Shown here: in pieces, positions 42,138 through 53,193 of the stretch
Position numbering within the stretch: the stretch's first letter is position 1
How the letters are laid out: each line of letters starts with the position of its first letter
Assembly (NCBI GenBank): GCA_027604185.1
Contig: JADGKB010000007.1
Coordinates: 124,001-188,000, forward strand
Reading direction: 5' to 3'
Source of the DNA: Boothiomyces macroporosus
Lineage: Eukaryota; Chytridiomycota; Chytridiomycetes; Rhizophydiales; Terramycetaceae
DNA length: 64,000 nucleotides
Notes under the pieces: generated by a model
Database searches by the model: none
Told to the model about the DNA's origin: nothing
Seen by the model: the letters and a program-made list of their open reading frames with translations, nothing else
Program-made: the position numbers and the translations under genes

Positions 42138-43283
42138 ATGGTCTACACCACTCTAGTATTCGCTCTTGCAGCAGTATCTGCAAGCCCAGTCAACCAGCCA
42201 ATCACCGTTAAAGTATCCAAGAAAGCCGTTGCAAGTGGGGCTCAAAGACATTCAAACTCTGTAAAAGCCGCAATGAACAGGTTTGCAGCTACTACTACTG
42301 GACAAGAGCCACTTTCCAACTCTCAAAATGAATTCTACTCTGCTGCCATAACCGTTGGAAACGGACAACAATTTACTGTTGATTTAGATACTGGATCTAG
42401 TGATGTATGGCTTAGAGGTGCCAACTGCCAATCTAGTGATAACTCTTGCAGTGGTAACAAGGTTGATGTTACAGACTCTTCACTTACCGATTCTGGTCAA
42501 ACTTGGTCCACTTCATACGGTTCTGGCTCTGTTTCTGGTGAAATCTACACTGGACCAATTTCTTTGGCTGGTGCAACTGCATCTAACCTTCCATTTGGTG
42601 CATCCACTAGTGAAACTGGATTCTCTGGTGTTGCCGATGGTTTATTAGGTCTCGGCTTTGACTCTATCTCGCAGATTTCTTCTACCTTGGGCCAATCTGC
42701 CAACTTCTTTGATGCACTTGGCTACTCTGGCAACCAAAACAGATTTTCCTTCTACCTGTCTGATGCTGCTGACAAGGACGATGGAGAAATCACTCTGGGA
42801 GGCGTAGATACTACCAAGTTTACTGGTACTATCAACTACGTTCCATTGAACGCGCAAACTTATTGGCAATTTGATTCTAGCAATTTAAAGTTCACTGCTG
42901 GATCTCAATCTGGAACCATTGGAGGCTCATCCATTTCTGATACTGGCACTACACTTATTGTATTGGGAACTTCTCAGGCCAATGCTATCAACAAGGGAAT
43001 CGGAGCTGGTGCCTACGATTCGACCAACGGAGTCTACCCAATCGACTGTGGAATCGCAACTACTGGCAAGCCAATTACATTGACTTTCCCTAAATTCTCC
43101 CTTTCAATCCCAGCAAAATACTACGTACTTTCCAACGGTGATGGCACTTGTGTCTCTGGTATTACTCAAGGTGCAGGCAACGGTGTACCAAACATCTTTG
43201 GTGATATCTTGACCAGGGCTTACTATACCATCTACGACAAGGCAAACAACCAAGTTGGGTTCGCTTTGGCTAAGCATCCTTAG
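42138..43283 (+). CDS. Secreted pepsin-like aspartic protease (A1 family)
   Basis: Intronless, 381 residues. A signal peptide (MVYTTLVFALAAVSA) precedes a propeptide rich in Lys/Ala/Ser. The mature enzyme carries both catalytic motifs, DLDTGSSDVWL (about 80-90) and ISDTGTTLIVL (about 270), the flap SYGSGSVSGE and GLLGLGFDSIS. Two Cys pairs (CQSSDNSC and CGIATT...C) fit A1 disulfides. Fungal A1 enzymes of this type (aspergillopepsin-like) act extracellularly at acid pH. The short length and lack of a GPI tail indicate a soluble secreted enzyme. Confidence 0.95.
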   Translation: MVYTTLVFALAAVSASPVNQPITVKVSKKAVASGAQRHSNSVKAAMNRFAATTTGQEPLSNSQNEFYSAAITVGNGQQFTVDLDTGSSDVWLRGANCQSSDNSCSGNKVDVTDSSLTDSGQTWSTSYGSGSVSGEIYTGPISLAGATASNLPFGASTSETGFSGVADGLLGLGFDSISQISSTLGQSANFFDALGYSGNQNRFSFYLSDAADKDDGEITLGGVDTTKFTGTINYVPLNAQTYWQFDSSNLKFTAGSQSGTIGGSSISDTGTTLIVLGTSQANAINKGIGAGAYDSTNGVYPIDCGIATTGKPITLTFPKFSLSIPAKYYVLSNGDGTCVSGITQGAGNGVPNIFGDILTRAYYTIYDKANNQVGFALAKHP

Positions 43284-43327
43284 AATACTTCAATCTGTTC
43301 AATAAATCAATTTAAAACAATATTTAC

Positions 43328-44207
43328 TTAAAACTCTACGCCTGTGATTTGGCAGCTATACCTCCACAACTTTTCCTGCTGGTTCTCATCATACGACATA
43401 TCGCTCGACTTTGTTTCTTCAAAATTTGAAAAGTATTTTCCATTCACATTGTCTAATGAAGGGTCCAAAGCCAGTTTAAGGTACATTTCAACTCCATGAC
43501 TGAGTGGTTTTGTAAATGGCAAATACGGGAAGATGTAGTCCATCATGAATCCCAAAACGAAACTGCTATCTCTCTTTAAACCAGTTTGAGGGATGAATCC
43601 TGGACATAAGGCGTTTACAGTAATTCCATTCTTTAGTCGACGCGCTAATGCATAAGTGAACCATACCTAGAGTTTAACATAAAGTTACATTCGCCAACTT
43701 GGAATTCTTGTAGAAAAGCATTCCTTCGTATTCTTTCTGTCCATCCAAGTTATCCCAATCAAAGTTTACCGGCTTTCCTCCACCTCCAACGCTCGTGCCA
43801 TGTAAAGATGAACTAACAACTACAATTCGTCCCTTTGCGGCTATCAAATTCTTTTTTAATAGTAGTATAGTGAGTAAAAAATGTCCGAGATGATTGTTTA
43901 CCAATGTAAGTTCGACTCCTGGATATTTCGAATCAGTCCTTGTGTTGTACATTGCCCCCGCATTTAATATCAGTATGTCTACCACGTCTTTGAACGATTC
44001 CACAAATCTTCTAATTGAATCAAAGTCCGAGTTGTCCACAACAACGTATTCGCATTCTATCCCTGTGCTGCTTTTAATCTGTCCGACAGCGGTTCTCCCT
44101 TTCTCCTCTGACCTGGCAGATATTGTTACTTGGTGTCCTTTTTTCACAAACTCAACTGCCGCTTGGTATCCAATTCCTCCTGTTCCGCCAGTGATCAAAA
44201 CTTTCAT
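43328..44207 (-). CDS. Short-chain dehydrogenase/reductase
   Basis: Two exons (44207-43689, 43666-43328; 22-nt intron) give 285 residues. Rossmann motif TGGTGGIGYQ at the start, LILNAGAM (NNAG-like), catalytic Ser in VVSSSLHG and the YKNSK catalytic Tyr-Lys pair, followed by ALARRLKNGITVNALCPGFIPQTGL. This is the retinol-dehydrogenase-like/WW-oxidoreductase branch of classical SDRs, using NAD(P)H on a lipid or retinoid-type substrate that cannot be told from sequence. Its start codon is 9 nt from the divergent start of the acidic microprotein gene. Confidence 0.92.
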
Positions 44208-44216
44208 TTTAGAAAA

Positions 44217-44390
44217 ATGACCAGCACACCGGAAGAATACGAATCAGATGAGGAAGTAGAATTTGAATTGGATGTTAAATCTGCTAAAGACCTAAAAGCG
44301 CAACCACTCGCTCCTCAGACGATTAAAGATTTCCACGGTGTTGGCTTGAAATTTGTGAATATGGAATCGGATTCTGAAGACGATGAATAA
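44217..44390 (+). CDS. Acidic 57-residue microprotein
   Basis: One exon, 57 residues, with acidic ends (EEYESDEEVEFELD and ESDSEDDE) and a central conserved-looking stretch APQTIKDFHGVGLKFVNM. No transmembrane helix or Cys. Not recognised. It is bounded tightly by real genes: 9 nt from the SDR start and 15 nt from the ATG2 stop, and its TAA lies inside AATAAA like its neighbours, which supports it being a gene. CK2-type phosphorylation sites are plentiful. Confidence 0.55.
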   Translation: MTSTPEEYESDEEVEFELDVKSAKDLKAQPLAPQTIKDFHGVGLKFVNMESDSEDDE

Positions 44391-44405
44391 ATACTTTACA
44401 CAGCT

Positions 44406-47400
44406 TTATTTGCGTTTATACTTGTCGTGCATTCGTTTAGATTGCGTTTTATCCAAAGTGTTTGACAGTCCAACAAGAGTTTTGGCCAAGGCTTCAGTTA
44501 ATCCGATCACTGGTTGCAACATGGCTGCAGGAACTACTCCAGGAGGAAGAGTCTAAGTTAGTCATTATTTACAGATTCTTGAGAACTTGGTTGGAACAGT
44601 TTCTTTGCACCAGCGACTCCTTGGTTCAAACTTTGCAGTCCCATTTTCAGCCCTTCAGCTAAATCTTTAGGTTGATCAGCCAATTTTGATACTTTTTGCT
44701 CATCGGTTTGGTATGGCAAGAATGAACTCTGAGTTGATTCAAGTATTGTTTGCGCTCCACTGGCCAACTTTGTCCCAATTTTGACAGTTTCAATGGTAGT
44801 CGTTTTCACAAAGGAGCTTGCACCTCTTGATATTCCTCGCAAGATCCTACCGTCTTGTTTGAATTGTTCAATTGGTAAAAGAACCAAGTCTGCTATCCCA
44901 GTACCAATGTTTACCAACGATTTGATACCAGAAACACCTGAAGCGAGATTAGTTATTTGAGTATCAACAATATGCGGTAACCATATGTCTAGAATCCTTT
45001 TAAACAGTTTTTGCCACCCATAAACTCCAGAGAGTCTAACTGGGGTTAAATACAACTTGGCTCCATCAATATGCAAAAAATTAATCATCTCAGTCAGCTT
45101 TCCACCCTTTAAACTTGAATAATCCACGTGTTTCGGCTTGTAATCGATTTGAATAGATATGGGATCTAATTCAAATAGTTCTATGTTAATTATGGAATAC
45201 GGAAAAACGTTTCATCCACAAACTTTGAACTTCCAGGCATGGGAGATTCAACCTCGCTTGAAGGGGGAGTAAAAAAGTTTTCCATAAATATCAATGTGTC
45301 TTGGTCTATATACATTTGAATAGGTAAAATTTTGACCTGGATTAAATCTCTAGTACTTTAACTCGGTATTCTTCATTTCCATCAGTTTGGTAGCCATTCC
45401 AATCAAAGACAATCATATCACTTCCAGTCTCTCTGGGCAACTCTCCAGAGAGCGGTGCCTGGTATGTCAAAAACTTTTTCCATTGGGAAGTTTTCAAATT
45501 GTCTATTACTTCAATATCACCAATTCGAAGCTGCACATGTTTTGTGGACTGTGATGTAGAAGGAAAGAGTTCAATGTTGAGGAATATTTTAAGGAAATGC
45601 ATTTCAACTTGGTAATCTGTTCTGCCTACTGCACCAGACTCTGAGTTCATTGCATCATAATCTGAACTTGGACTTATTGAATGTGGGATATGTTGCCAAT
45701 GACTGCCTGCGTATAATCTGCATGTAAGATTGCCTTCAGATATGGTGAGCTTATTTTGTGGGGGTTCACTTTCTGTAACTTGTTCAATATTCACCATATG
45801 CTGAATGAAATTCGGAATTAACTTGAAATTTTTGCGTTCTTTGAATATCTTTATCTGATCCGTTACTATCCCTTCGAATTCATCGGTTTCTGGAATTTCT
45901 TCAAAGTTCCAATCTACATCATCATCTTCCTGCATAGTGTCTGCATTTTTCTGCTTCACATTAAATGCGCTATCGTCAATAGACTCAAAGGTGTCAATCA
46001 CATCCGGTTTTGTAATGGTTGTAGTGGTTGTAGACTTTTCCAGCTCTTCAGTTCCTGATTGAGGACCAAGTGCTTTGCAATATTCGAGGAAATAATTTAA
46101 AGAATCTGAGCAGAAATCTAAATTGAGTTGATTATAAGAAATTTCACATTCAAATTCTGGTAAAGCACCAGACTTGTTTGTTCTGATGTATGACTTTATG
46201 TTATCCAGCGAAATGATCTGAACCAAACCAAGTTCCTACATTTAGTTATAAATACATTTAAATGGTCAATCCATGAACTCCTCTGTATAGACTTGCTAGA
46301 CTCGATTGCCGAGTAAGATTCCAAATAGCTTTTTATACTTGGCATTACCCCTAGCAGGACTTGCAAATTGAACAATCTCAGGTACACGCCATTGGTTGGA
46401 GATTCACTAATAATGTTTGAGGTAACCTTGAAAAAATCTATCCGATAGATTGCAACAGGTTCGATTTCAGCAATATGGGCAATTTGAACATCCGAAAATA
46501 TCACCATTAAATCATTAAAGCTATCAAATTGATTTGCGCTCTCAATTCCTTTCGATTCTTTCTGTTCAGCGGTTTTGTAATCGAATGGCAAGTGGAGGAA
46601 TAAATGGGTAAAAACTGCAGTTGTTGTAATGTTGCGAAGAGACATATCGATATCATCATTCTGAGAAAAAATTAAATGGAACATGGGCTTCTCATCCATA
46701 GTGTAAAGTTTGTCAACTAACATGGTATGCTTTCCGTTGTTTGTTGTTCTTGCTTCAAATATATTACCATACAACTCTAAAAGCAGTAAATTCTACTATT
46801 ATCTAATTTTTACCTTGGAGTTTCCTGCTGAGCCAAATGAAGTTACCACATCAACATCATGTAGTTTGAATTCGTATATAAACGATTGGTCGCCAATGAT
46901 ATCGTATGCAATATCGATGTCGTGCACTGTGAGCAAAAGTGCCAGCGATACCGTATTCACTTCTGGCGGGGTCTTTAAACTTAACTTTTGTATAATATCC
47001 AAGATACACTGCAGGCTTTCATTGGAATTCTTTGAGAACTGTCCATGAACTTGCCCTACATCAGCAACAACTAAAATTTTCTATATAAGTTTAAAAACTA
47101 CCGATTTCATAACTGAAGCATCCAACATATCTATGTTTTCAAATCCCAGCGGGTTGGCAGTTGTTCGAACAGGAGATGATTCAGGATCTACATCAGACCA
47201 GCTTTTTGAGCTCATAGCGTCTTCTGAATACTGCTCGCGAAGGTATTTGTGTTTTGTGATGATTAAATCTTCGTATAATCCAACTATATCTGACGTTTGT
47301 TGCGTTAAATCGCATTTTAAATCAGTAAACCCCAATATATGCTCTGCAACTCCTAAACTGAGTGAGAATTACCAGTATTTGGCTCAATTAACCCAAATAA

Positions 47401-49116
47401 TATTGTCGGCAAGATGAAATTGACTGCTTTCTTATCGATTTGTTGAACTGATGTATCAAAATTTATAATCGCATTGCAAACGTCGACTACTGGATAGTAT
47501 TTGGAATGGCATTCATCAACTTCCAAGTCCGCAACCAGTCTCAAATGAGAAATGTTTATCATGACAGTTCCCTAAGTAAAGTAAAAAATACGTTTGAATT
47601 TTCTTTCGGCGAATGTTCTTCTACACTATTCTCTGAGCTGGCATTTGGAATGTAATTTTGAAGTGAAGCTAAAAATCGAAGATTCAACTTTGTCTGTGTA
47701 GCAGGTAATGAAATTGCGACTCTCCACAAATTCGCAACTTCCTGCTGGAACAAGTCAAAATATATTCTAATTGCTCCGTTCTGATCCACGAAATTTGACT
47801 GGTCTGTTATCTTTTGGTAAAGCTGAGATTTGTCGAGCAACTTTGAGTCTTTCCATTTGAACAAACTTTCATCAAAAACACCTTCACTTGCAACGAATTC
47901 TTTGATAATATAGTCGTCAATTTCAATATAAAACGATTTAGAATCTTCTTCTTGAGACTTTATACTTGAAAATTTGATTTTCGACAAATCCAGTTGAACA
48001 TGGTTAAACTTGCGCATATCCGAGGGGTGTTCATAGTAACTTGATGACGACTGCTGTTCAATGGGTAATACGGTCAACATACACTTTTCAAGAGATATTG
48101 AAAATTGCAATATTTCAGAATTGTTTTCTTGAGATTCTTCATTTAAATTGATGTTTCCTGTTGTTAGCTCCAATTACCAGGAACTCTGAAAAACTCTCTT
48201 AAATTGTTTAAAACATTTAGATTCAAGATAGAGATTGCTGAATCCGATAATATGGAAATGTTGAAATCACTAAAATAGATGGAATCTGCCATGTCATCGT
48301 TTGAAGCCGACGCATCAACTTGAGAGCTTGCTGTTTGTTGACTAAACAGCAATCTCACCCAGGTTGAATCCAGGGATAACAGTTTTTCAAGATAACTCCC
48401 ATTATTGAATGATATTTCAACATTTTCAGACCTCAAGTATTTTACCACAAGCGATAGAACATCTGCCTGGTTTACTCTAATCTTTTCCGGAATTTCGTTG
48501 ATCATTGAGATATGGTCGCATAATGCGAATTTCTTTGCAGAGAGCGTTATACTTTTGTCACTTGGCCCATCTTTAAATAGGTTCGGGTCATAGTGAATAT
48601 TAATATTTTCCAAAGTTACTGTTGCTTTTCCAATTATATTCTCGATAATCTCCGCCAAATCGTTTAATCCTGTTTGTTCATTGGTTATCGTTGGATCTGT
48701 ATCAATTTCAGACCGAATGAAATCACCTGCAAAATGAAAAGAAGAAGATAACACTGGCACAGGCTGTTCGGCAACGTATTCAACATCTAAATAAAGTAGC
48801 AATTACCAGTCCGGCAAATGGAGATTGTAATTTCTTGTAATACCATTGAACAACTATCTTTGTAAAACGATTTCCATGGAATGTGAATTTTCAATGTCTG
48901 TATTATCCCACTCTTAAAATACAGTCCTTTCTTGTTGAGAGCTTCATTGAAGAGCTGCGCATTGAGAGCAACATTGTTGAGAGTGCATACGCCATCAACT
49001 AGGGAATAGTCGAGTTGATCCCAATTAACATCCTGCAGTATTTTCCCCAGTGTCGATTTGATTAAATATTTGACCAGCTTCTGCTGTATATTTCCAGCGC
49101 TGTTCAACAGAAACAT
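44406..49116 (-). CDS. ATG2: Autophagy lipid-transfer protein ATG2
   Basis: Eleven exons (49116-48807, 48786-48178, 48157-47592, 47571-47373, 47352-47102, 47080-46814, 46792-46256, 46235-45357, 45336-45201, 45180-44573, 44552-44406), ten introns of 20-21 nt, 1502 residues. The chorein N-terminus reads KYLIKSTLGKILQDVNWDQLDYSLVDGVCTLNNVALN, with IHIPWKSFYKDSC after it. The C-terminal ATG2 region includes ELDPISIQIDYKPKHVDYSSL, GVYGWQKLFKRILDIWLPHI, SLVNIGTGIADLVLLP, GRILRGISRGASSFVKTTT and LQPVIGLTEALAKTLVGLSNTLD. ATG2 bridges ER and phagophore and moves lipids for autophagosome growth. The first two-thirds of the protein are divergent, which would hide this gene from naive ORF calling; the family ends anchor it. 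Confidence 0.93.
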
Positions 49117-49583
49117 TTACGATTTGGAAAGTTTAATGAAAAGAGGCTTGCAATTTGCTGATTAAAAATGAGGGCAAATTGGTAACCAAGGAAAAATCTC
49201 TAGTATCGTAGTGCCAAGTGGTGCTAGGGTTGCCATATTAGTGGATCTGGGTAATACTGCCATCCAAGATGGTTTGGATTCAGGTGGTTTTCCCGCTTAT
49301 CTTACCAAAGTGCCATCTCGGATGAAAACACCCTTGCAGTATTCGATTGCCCGATGTCTGTTGATCAGCGATCTGATTTTCAGTATAACGTAACCTTTCA
49401 ACGATTATTCAAGTCTATCTTTAATTACCAGTATGAAAAGCCTCCAAACAATCCAAATCATAACAAACAAGTTATATCAAGCTAATCAAAGGTTTCAATG
49501 CTGCTTTGTATTTAGTCACGTGTTTCCGATTGATTGGAATAACCAAACACTGTAAAATAGTACCTGCTTGAAGCAAATAGTCT
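49117..49583. other. Intergenic region between ATG2 and the Reeler-like array
   Basis: About 470 bp containing the ATG2 promoter and the 3' end of the first array member. A 60-codon plus-strand frame (49211-49393) has no recognisable features. Confidence 0.4.
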
Positions 49584-50132
49584 TTATTTTGGTATTTTAA
49601 TATCCAAGATTTGTTGCCAAGTAGAAACTTTGATATTAGCATTGTCAGGGGTAAGATCGGCAACAACAAAAGTGACATCTAAATCGCCATTGTCAAAATC
49701 ACCAGCATTTGGAGTCCAAGTGAAGTTGGTCCCAGTTCCAACAACATAGTCGCTAGGATTGCTATGGGTGATTGTAGCGGTGTCTATTCCATGAACACCA
49801 TCTTTAACACAGTATTTTGGGCTTACATTCTTGAACTTTGAAGTGTCAAATGCGGTAAAGTTGCCGAGGTGTGACTTTGGATTTGTGCTTGATGTCACAT
49901 ACATCAATACGCCTTGGTAAGTGGCAGAAGTATCCGAGTGTACCAGTTGAATGTTGTAGAATGGGTCTACTTTAGATACATGAACTGAATAGCCCAAAGG
50001 TGATGGCGGACCCATTCCTTTTTCCATTGCGGCAACGTTAAAGTTACAGAGGGGTGAGCCATCTGGTAATGCAAAGACAGACGCAAAGATACCAAGAGAG
50101 AGGAGTAAATTCATGTAAAAAAGCATTTGCAT
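49584..50132 (-). CDS. Secreted Reeler-like domain protein, array member 1
   Basis: Intronless, 182 residues, signal peptide MNLLLSLGIFASVFA (starts at 50132, 50126 or 50114 are all possible). The family pattern is G-S-P-L-C near the N-terminus, MG.PSPLGYSV.VS, YQGVLMYVTS, SHLGNFTAFDTSKFKNV, a second Cys, TATITHSNPSDY and NFTWTPNAGDF. This order of strands, with the HLG.F and T.THSNP...FTW blocks, resembles the Reeler domain (reelin N-terminus; also in invertebrate immune proteins and some protists). The ligand is unknown. The gene is the least similar of the four central members. The stop TAA lies in AATAAA. Confidence 0.75.
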   Translation of the reverse strand: MQMLFYMNLLLSLGIFASVFALPDGSPLCNFNVAAMEKGMGPPSPLGYSVHVSKVDPFYNIQLVHSDTSATYQGVLMYVTSSTNPKSHLGNFTAFDTSKFKNVSPKYCVKDGVHGIDTATITHSNPSDYVVGTGTNFTWTPNAGDFDNGDLDVTFVVADLTPDNANIKVSTWQQILDIKIPK

Positions 50133-50452
50133 TCACGCGTTTTTTGTTTTCATCATGTGTTTTACTGCAGTATCGAATGCACAGATTTCCTTGATGGTGG
50201 AATTATGGAGTTGATTAAATATACAGCAACTTACTTTCTATATCAAGATGGATATAATCTGCCTTTATATGAAATTATAAATCTGAATTCCATAGTTTCC
50301 GGATGATAATGAGTCCAGCCCGTTGAAATAACAAATCAATCTCCATAGGCGGGTTGGCAAATGCGCTTCGTCCAAAAATAGAACACGTTTTGCATGTAAA
50401 TGAAACGTTGCACTTTTGAAAAACACGTTTGTATGGATGATGCACTTTATCT

Positions 50453-50983
50453 TTATTTTGGTACAACTACTTCAGGGATGTGCTGCCATGGCGGTCTTCC
50501 AGATGGTTGATCTGGAGTGAAAGCAGATACGATAACAGTCAAAGACAAGTTTCCATTAGAAAAGTCTCCAGAGTTTGGAGTCCAAGTAAAGTTGTTGCCA
50601 TGTCCGACTGCATAATCATATGGATTTTTGTGAGTAATGGTTGCAGAAGCAAGACCACTTACCCCATCGTTGCTGCAAAAGCTTGGGTTGACGTTCTTGA
50701 ATTTAGAAGTGTCATAGCTGGTGAAGCTACCAAGATGAGAGTCGGTCCCACCAGGTGTAGTAACAAACATCAAAAGCCCTTGGTAAACTGCAGTAGTGTC
50801 CTGGTTAAGAAGCTGGACAGTGTATGAGCCACCAGATTTGGAGACCTTTACAGAGTATCCTAATGGGGCTGGATCTCCCATCCCTTGTTGCATGGTTTGA
50901 TCATCATAGTAGCAAAGAGGAGATCCATTTTTGGAGCTGGATACGAGGGCAACTAGTGAAGCAACGATTGCAATGAATTTCAT
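50453..50983 (-). CDS. Secreted Reeler-like domain protein, array member 2
   Basis: Intronless, 176 residues, signal peptide MKFIAIVASLVALVSSS. The body has LCYYDDQTMQQGMG, PLGYSVKVSK, YQGLLMFVTTPGGTDSHLGSF, PSFCSNDGVSGLASATITHKNP and NFTWTPNSGDFSNG. Its first 35 residues are identical to member 3 and the nucleotide sequence there is nearly so, pointing to a recent duplication. Two Cys are conserved across the family. TATAAGTAG is found 25-33 nt upstream of the ATG. Confidence 0.78.
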   Translation of the reverse strand: MKFIAIVASLVALVSSSKNGSPLCYYDDQTMQQGMGDPAPLGYSVKVSKSGGSYTVQLLNQDTTAVYQGLLMFVTTPGGTDSHLGSFTSYDTSKFKNVNPSFCSNDGVSGLASATITHKNPYDYAVGHGNNFTWTPNSGDFSNGNLSLTVIVSAFTPDQPSGRPPWQHIPEVVVPK

Positions 50984-51007
50984 TTTAGAATTTCCTCACG
51001 TTTCGAG

Positions 51008-51016
51008 CTACTTATA
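51008..51016 (-). promoter_or_regulatory. TATA box of Reeler-like member 2
   Basis: Minus-strand TATAAGTAG, 25-33 nt before ATG 50983, followed upstream after 8 bases by the GTTTGTAAACCGGG-type element shared with members 3 and 4. Confidence 0.5.
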
Positions 51017-51264
51017 CAATTTCGCCATGTGTTTGTAAACCGGGAACATCTTTGCGCACACCACCCGGCAAATAGTGAAATAGGACTGTAACATAAAAAA
51101 GGAATTTGAAGGATGATTAATTGGATAGATACATGAATATTATTGATCGTTTCCAAGGTTGAATGCATGTGCTTCCCAGTTGGTTTAGAGCTACATGCTT
51201 TTACACAGACATCATAGAGTGTCATGGAGCGAAACGGTCAATTCAATAGCCCTGGTAAAAGATT

Positions 51265-51795
51265 TTATTTAGGAACAACAGTGTCAGCAAGATGTTGCCA
51301 TGTTGGAATACCAGACGGAACAGAATTGGTGAATGCTGCAACCACGGCAGTGAGAGACAAGTTTCCATTTGCAAAGTCTCCAGCATTGGGAGTCCAGGTA
51401 AAGTTAGTTCCAGAACCAACAACATAATTGCTAGGATTGCTGTGAGTAATAGTTGCGGTTGCTAAACCACTTACGCCATCATTGCTGCAGAAGCTAGGGT
51501 CGACACTCTTGAACTTTTTAGTATCAAAGTTGGTAAAGTTTCCAAGATGTGCGTCTGTTCCACCAGGAGTGGTTACGAAAAGCAAGATTCCTTGATACAC
51601 AGCAGTCTGGTCAGTGTTTACTAGTTGAAGGTTGTAGGAAGTGCCCACTTTTGATACTTTGATAGAGTATCCTAGAGCGGAAGGGCTTCCCATTCCTTGT
51701 TGCATGGTTTGATCATCGTAGTAGCACAAAGGAGATCCATTTTTGGAGCTGGATACGAGGGCAACTAGTGAAGCAACGATTGCGATGAATTTCAT
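51265..51795 (-). CDS. Secreted Reeler-like domain protein, array member 3
   Basis: Intronless, 176 residues, almost the same signal peptide and N-terminus as member 2 (MKFIAIVASLVALVSSSK). The central part is LGYSIKVSKVGTSYNLQLVN, YQGILLFVTTPGGTDAHLGNF, KSVDPSFCSNDGVSGLATATITHSNPSNYVVG and NFTWTPNAGDFANGNLSLTAVVAAF. The tail changes to SGIPTWQHLADTVVPK. An upstream TATAAAT at 51821-51827 lies about 26 nt from the ATG. The copies diverge most in exposed loops, as expected for a secreted family under selection. Confidence 0.78.
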   Translation of the reverse strand: MKFIAIVASLVALVSSSKNGSPLCYYDDQTMQQGMGSPSALGYSIKVSKVGTSYNLQLVNTDQTAVYQGILLFVTTPGGTDAHLGNFTNFDTKKFKSVDPSFCSNDGVSGLATATITHSNPSNYVVGSGTNFTWTPNAGDFANGNLSLTAVVAAFTNSVPSGIPTWQHLADTVVPK

Positions 51796-52125
51796 TTTAT
51801 GATGGCTTATTTGCTGCTCTATTTATAATCAAGAGCATGCGGTTTTGAATCGGGTAAGCTGGGGACCTGGAATTGCTATTGAGGATATTTGCGTGGTCAT
51901 TCGATTAAAAACCAAAAATGCGGAAAATGATTGCATACAATTAATCATTATTACCAATGGATTCGATGGATTGTACAATACTATTGCAGAAAGTCAATGT
52001 TGTGTGCCGGCAGCACAGATGTTCGGTTAAACGGCTTCATCAGGTAAACCTAAATACGATCACGCAATATCTGATACTGGGGACCAAAGAAATTGACGCT
52101 GTAAATTAAAGCTCGCAAATCTATT

Positions 52126-52650
52126 TTATTTTGGGATGACAGTGTCAGGGAGGTGTTGCCAAGTTGGTTTGCCTGATGGTTGTTGGGGAGTGTAAGCAGA
52201 AACAACAGCAGTAAGAGCAAGATTTCCATTGGCAAAGTCACCTGCATTTGGAGTCCAGGTAAAGATTGTTCCAGATGCTTTATCGCTTGGGTTTGAGTGA
52301 GTAATGGTCGCAGCAGCAACCCCAGTAACCCCATCGTTGTTGCAAATGCTAGGATCAACATTCTTAAAGTTTTTAGTGTCAAAACCACTGAAACTTCCTA
52401 AATGAGCATCAGTTCCTCCAGGAGTGGTTACAAATAACAAAATACCTTGGTAGACTGCATTGGGATCTGTGTTGAGCAATTGGATGTTGTAGGATCCGGC
52501 TGATTTAGATACCTTGACACTGTATCCAAGAGCTGTTGGGGACCCCATACCAGACTGCATGGTCTGATCATCATAGTAACAAAGAGGGGAACCATTTCTG
52601 GATGCCGAAACGACGGCCAAGAAAGAAGCGAGGAAGGCAGTAAATTTCAT
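52126..52650 (-). CDS. Secreted Reeler-like domain protein, array member 4
   Basis: Intronless, 174 residues from ATG 52650 (signal peptide MKFTAFLASFLAVVSAS). It has LCYYDDQTMQSGMG, ALGYSVKVSKSAGSYNIQLLN, YQGILLFVTTPGGTDAHLGSF, NNDGVTGVAAATITHSNPSDKA and FTWTPNAGDFANGNLALTAVVSAYTPQQPSGKPTWQHLPDTVIPK. It is two residues shorter than members 2 and 3 in the loop before FTW. Spacing between members 2, 3 and 4 is about 300 bp, each with its own promoter. Confidence 0.78.
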   Translation of the reverse strand: MKFTAFLASFLAVVSASRNGSPLCYYDDQTMQSGMGSPTALGYSVKVSKSAGSYNIQLLNTDPNAVYQGILLFVTTPGGTDAHLGSFSGFDTKNFKNVDPSICNNDGVTGVAAATITHSNPSDKASGTIFTWTPNAGDFANGNLALTAVVSAYTPQQPSGKPTWQHLPDTVIPK

Positions 52651-53193
52651 TAGACAAGTAATTCTACTGCAATTGATCACTCATCTTATATTTACTCACC
52701 ATGCGTTATTAATCCGGGGTCTCCCTAAATAGCAAGTGGTATGCGTGTCTGTTGGACAATGACAGTCAATGTATCAAAGAAATTATATTGATTCGCATTT
52801 GCAGATTCGGCTCATAGCCATTTTAGTTTGGGAATTGCGAGCCGAACATGAAAAGGAAACCTAATCGTTTGAGGAGTTTTCTGATTGAGCAGCCTGCCCG
52901 AGAAAGTGAAAGAGCATGCACGGACTATGAGTTGACCGCTGCAAACGTTTATTACATTTGCAACCGGTCTTGAACGAATTGCAACAAATCAGCCCAAGAT
53001 AGCCCACAGCTACAAACGACAGTAGTTCCGTTCTTTCCTTTTTAAATTTTATCATTTCGCTGGCATATTATTGCTTTTGTAACGGCAACTCTGGCCCAGG
53101 ACTTCATGCGGTGATTAGTGATAGATGAGCTTGTATATTTCAATCTCACATGATTCTATACGCTTCCATGTGGAAATTATTAGAGAAATTAAC

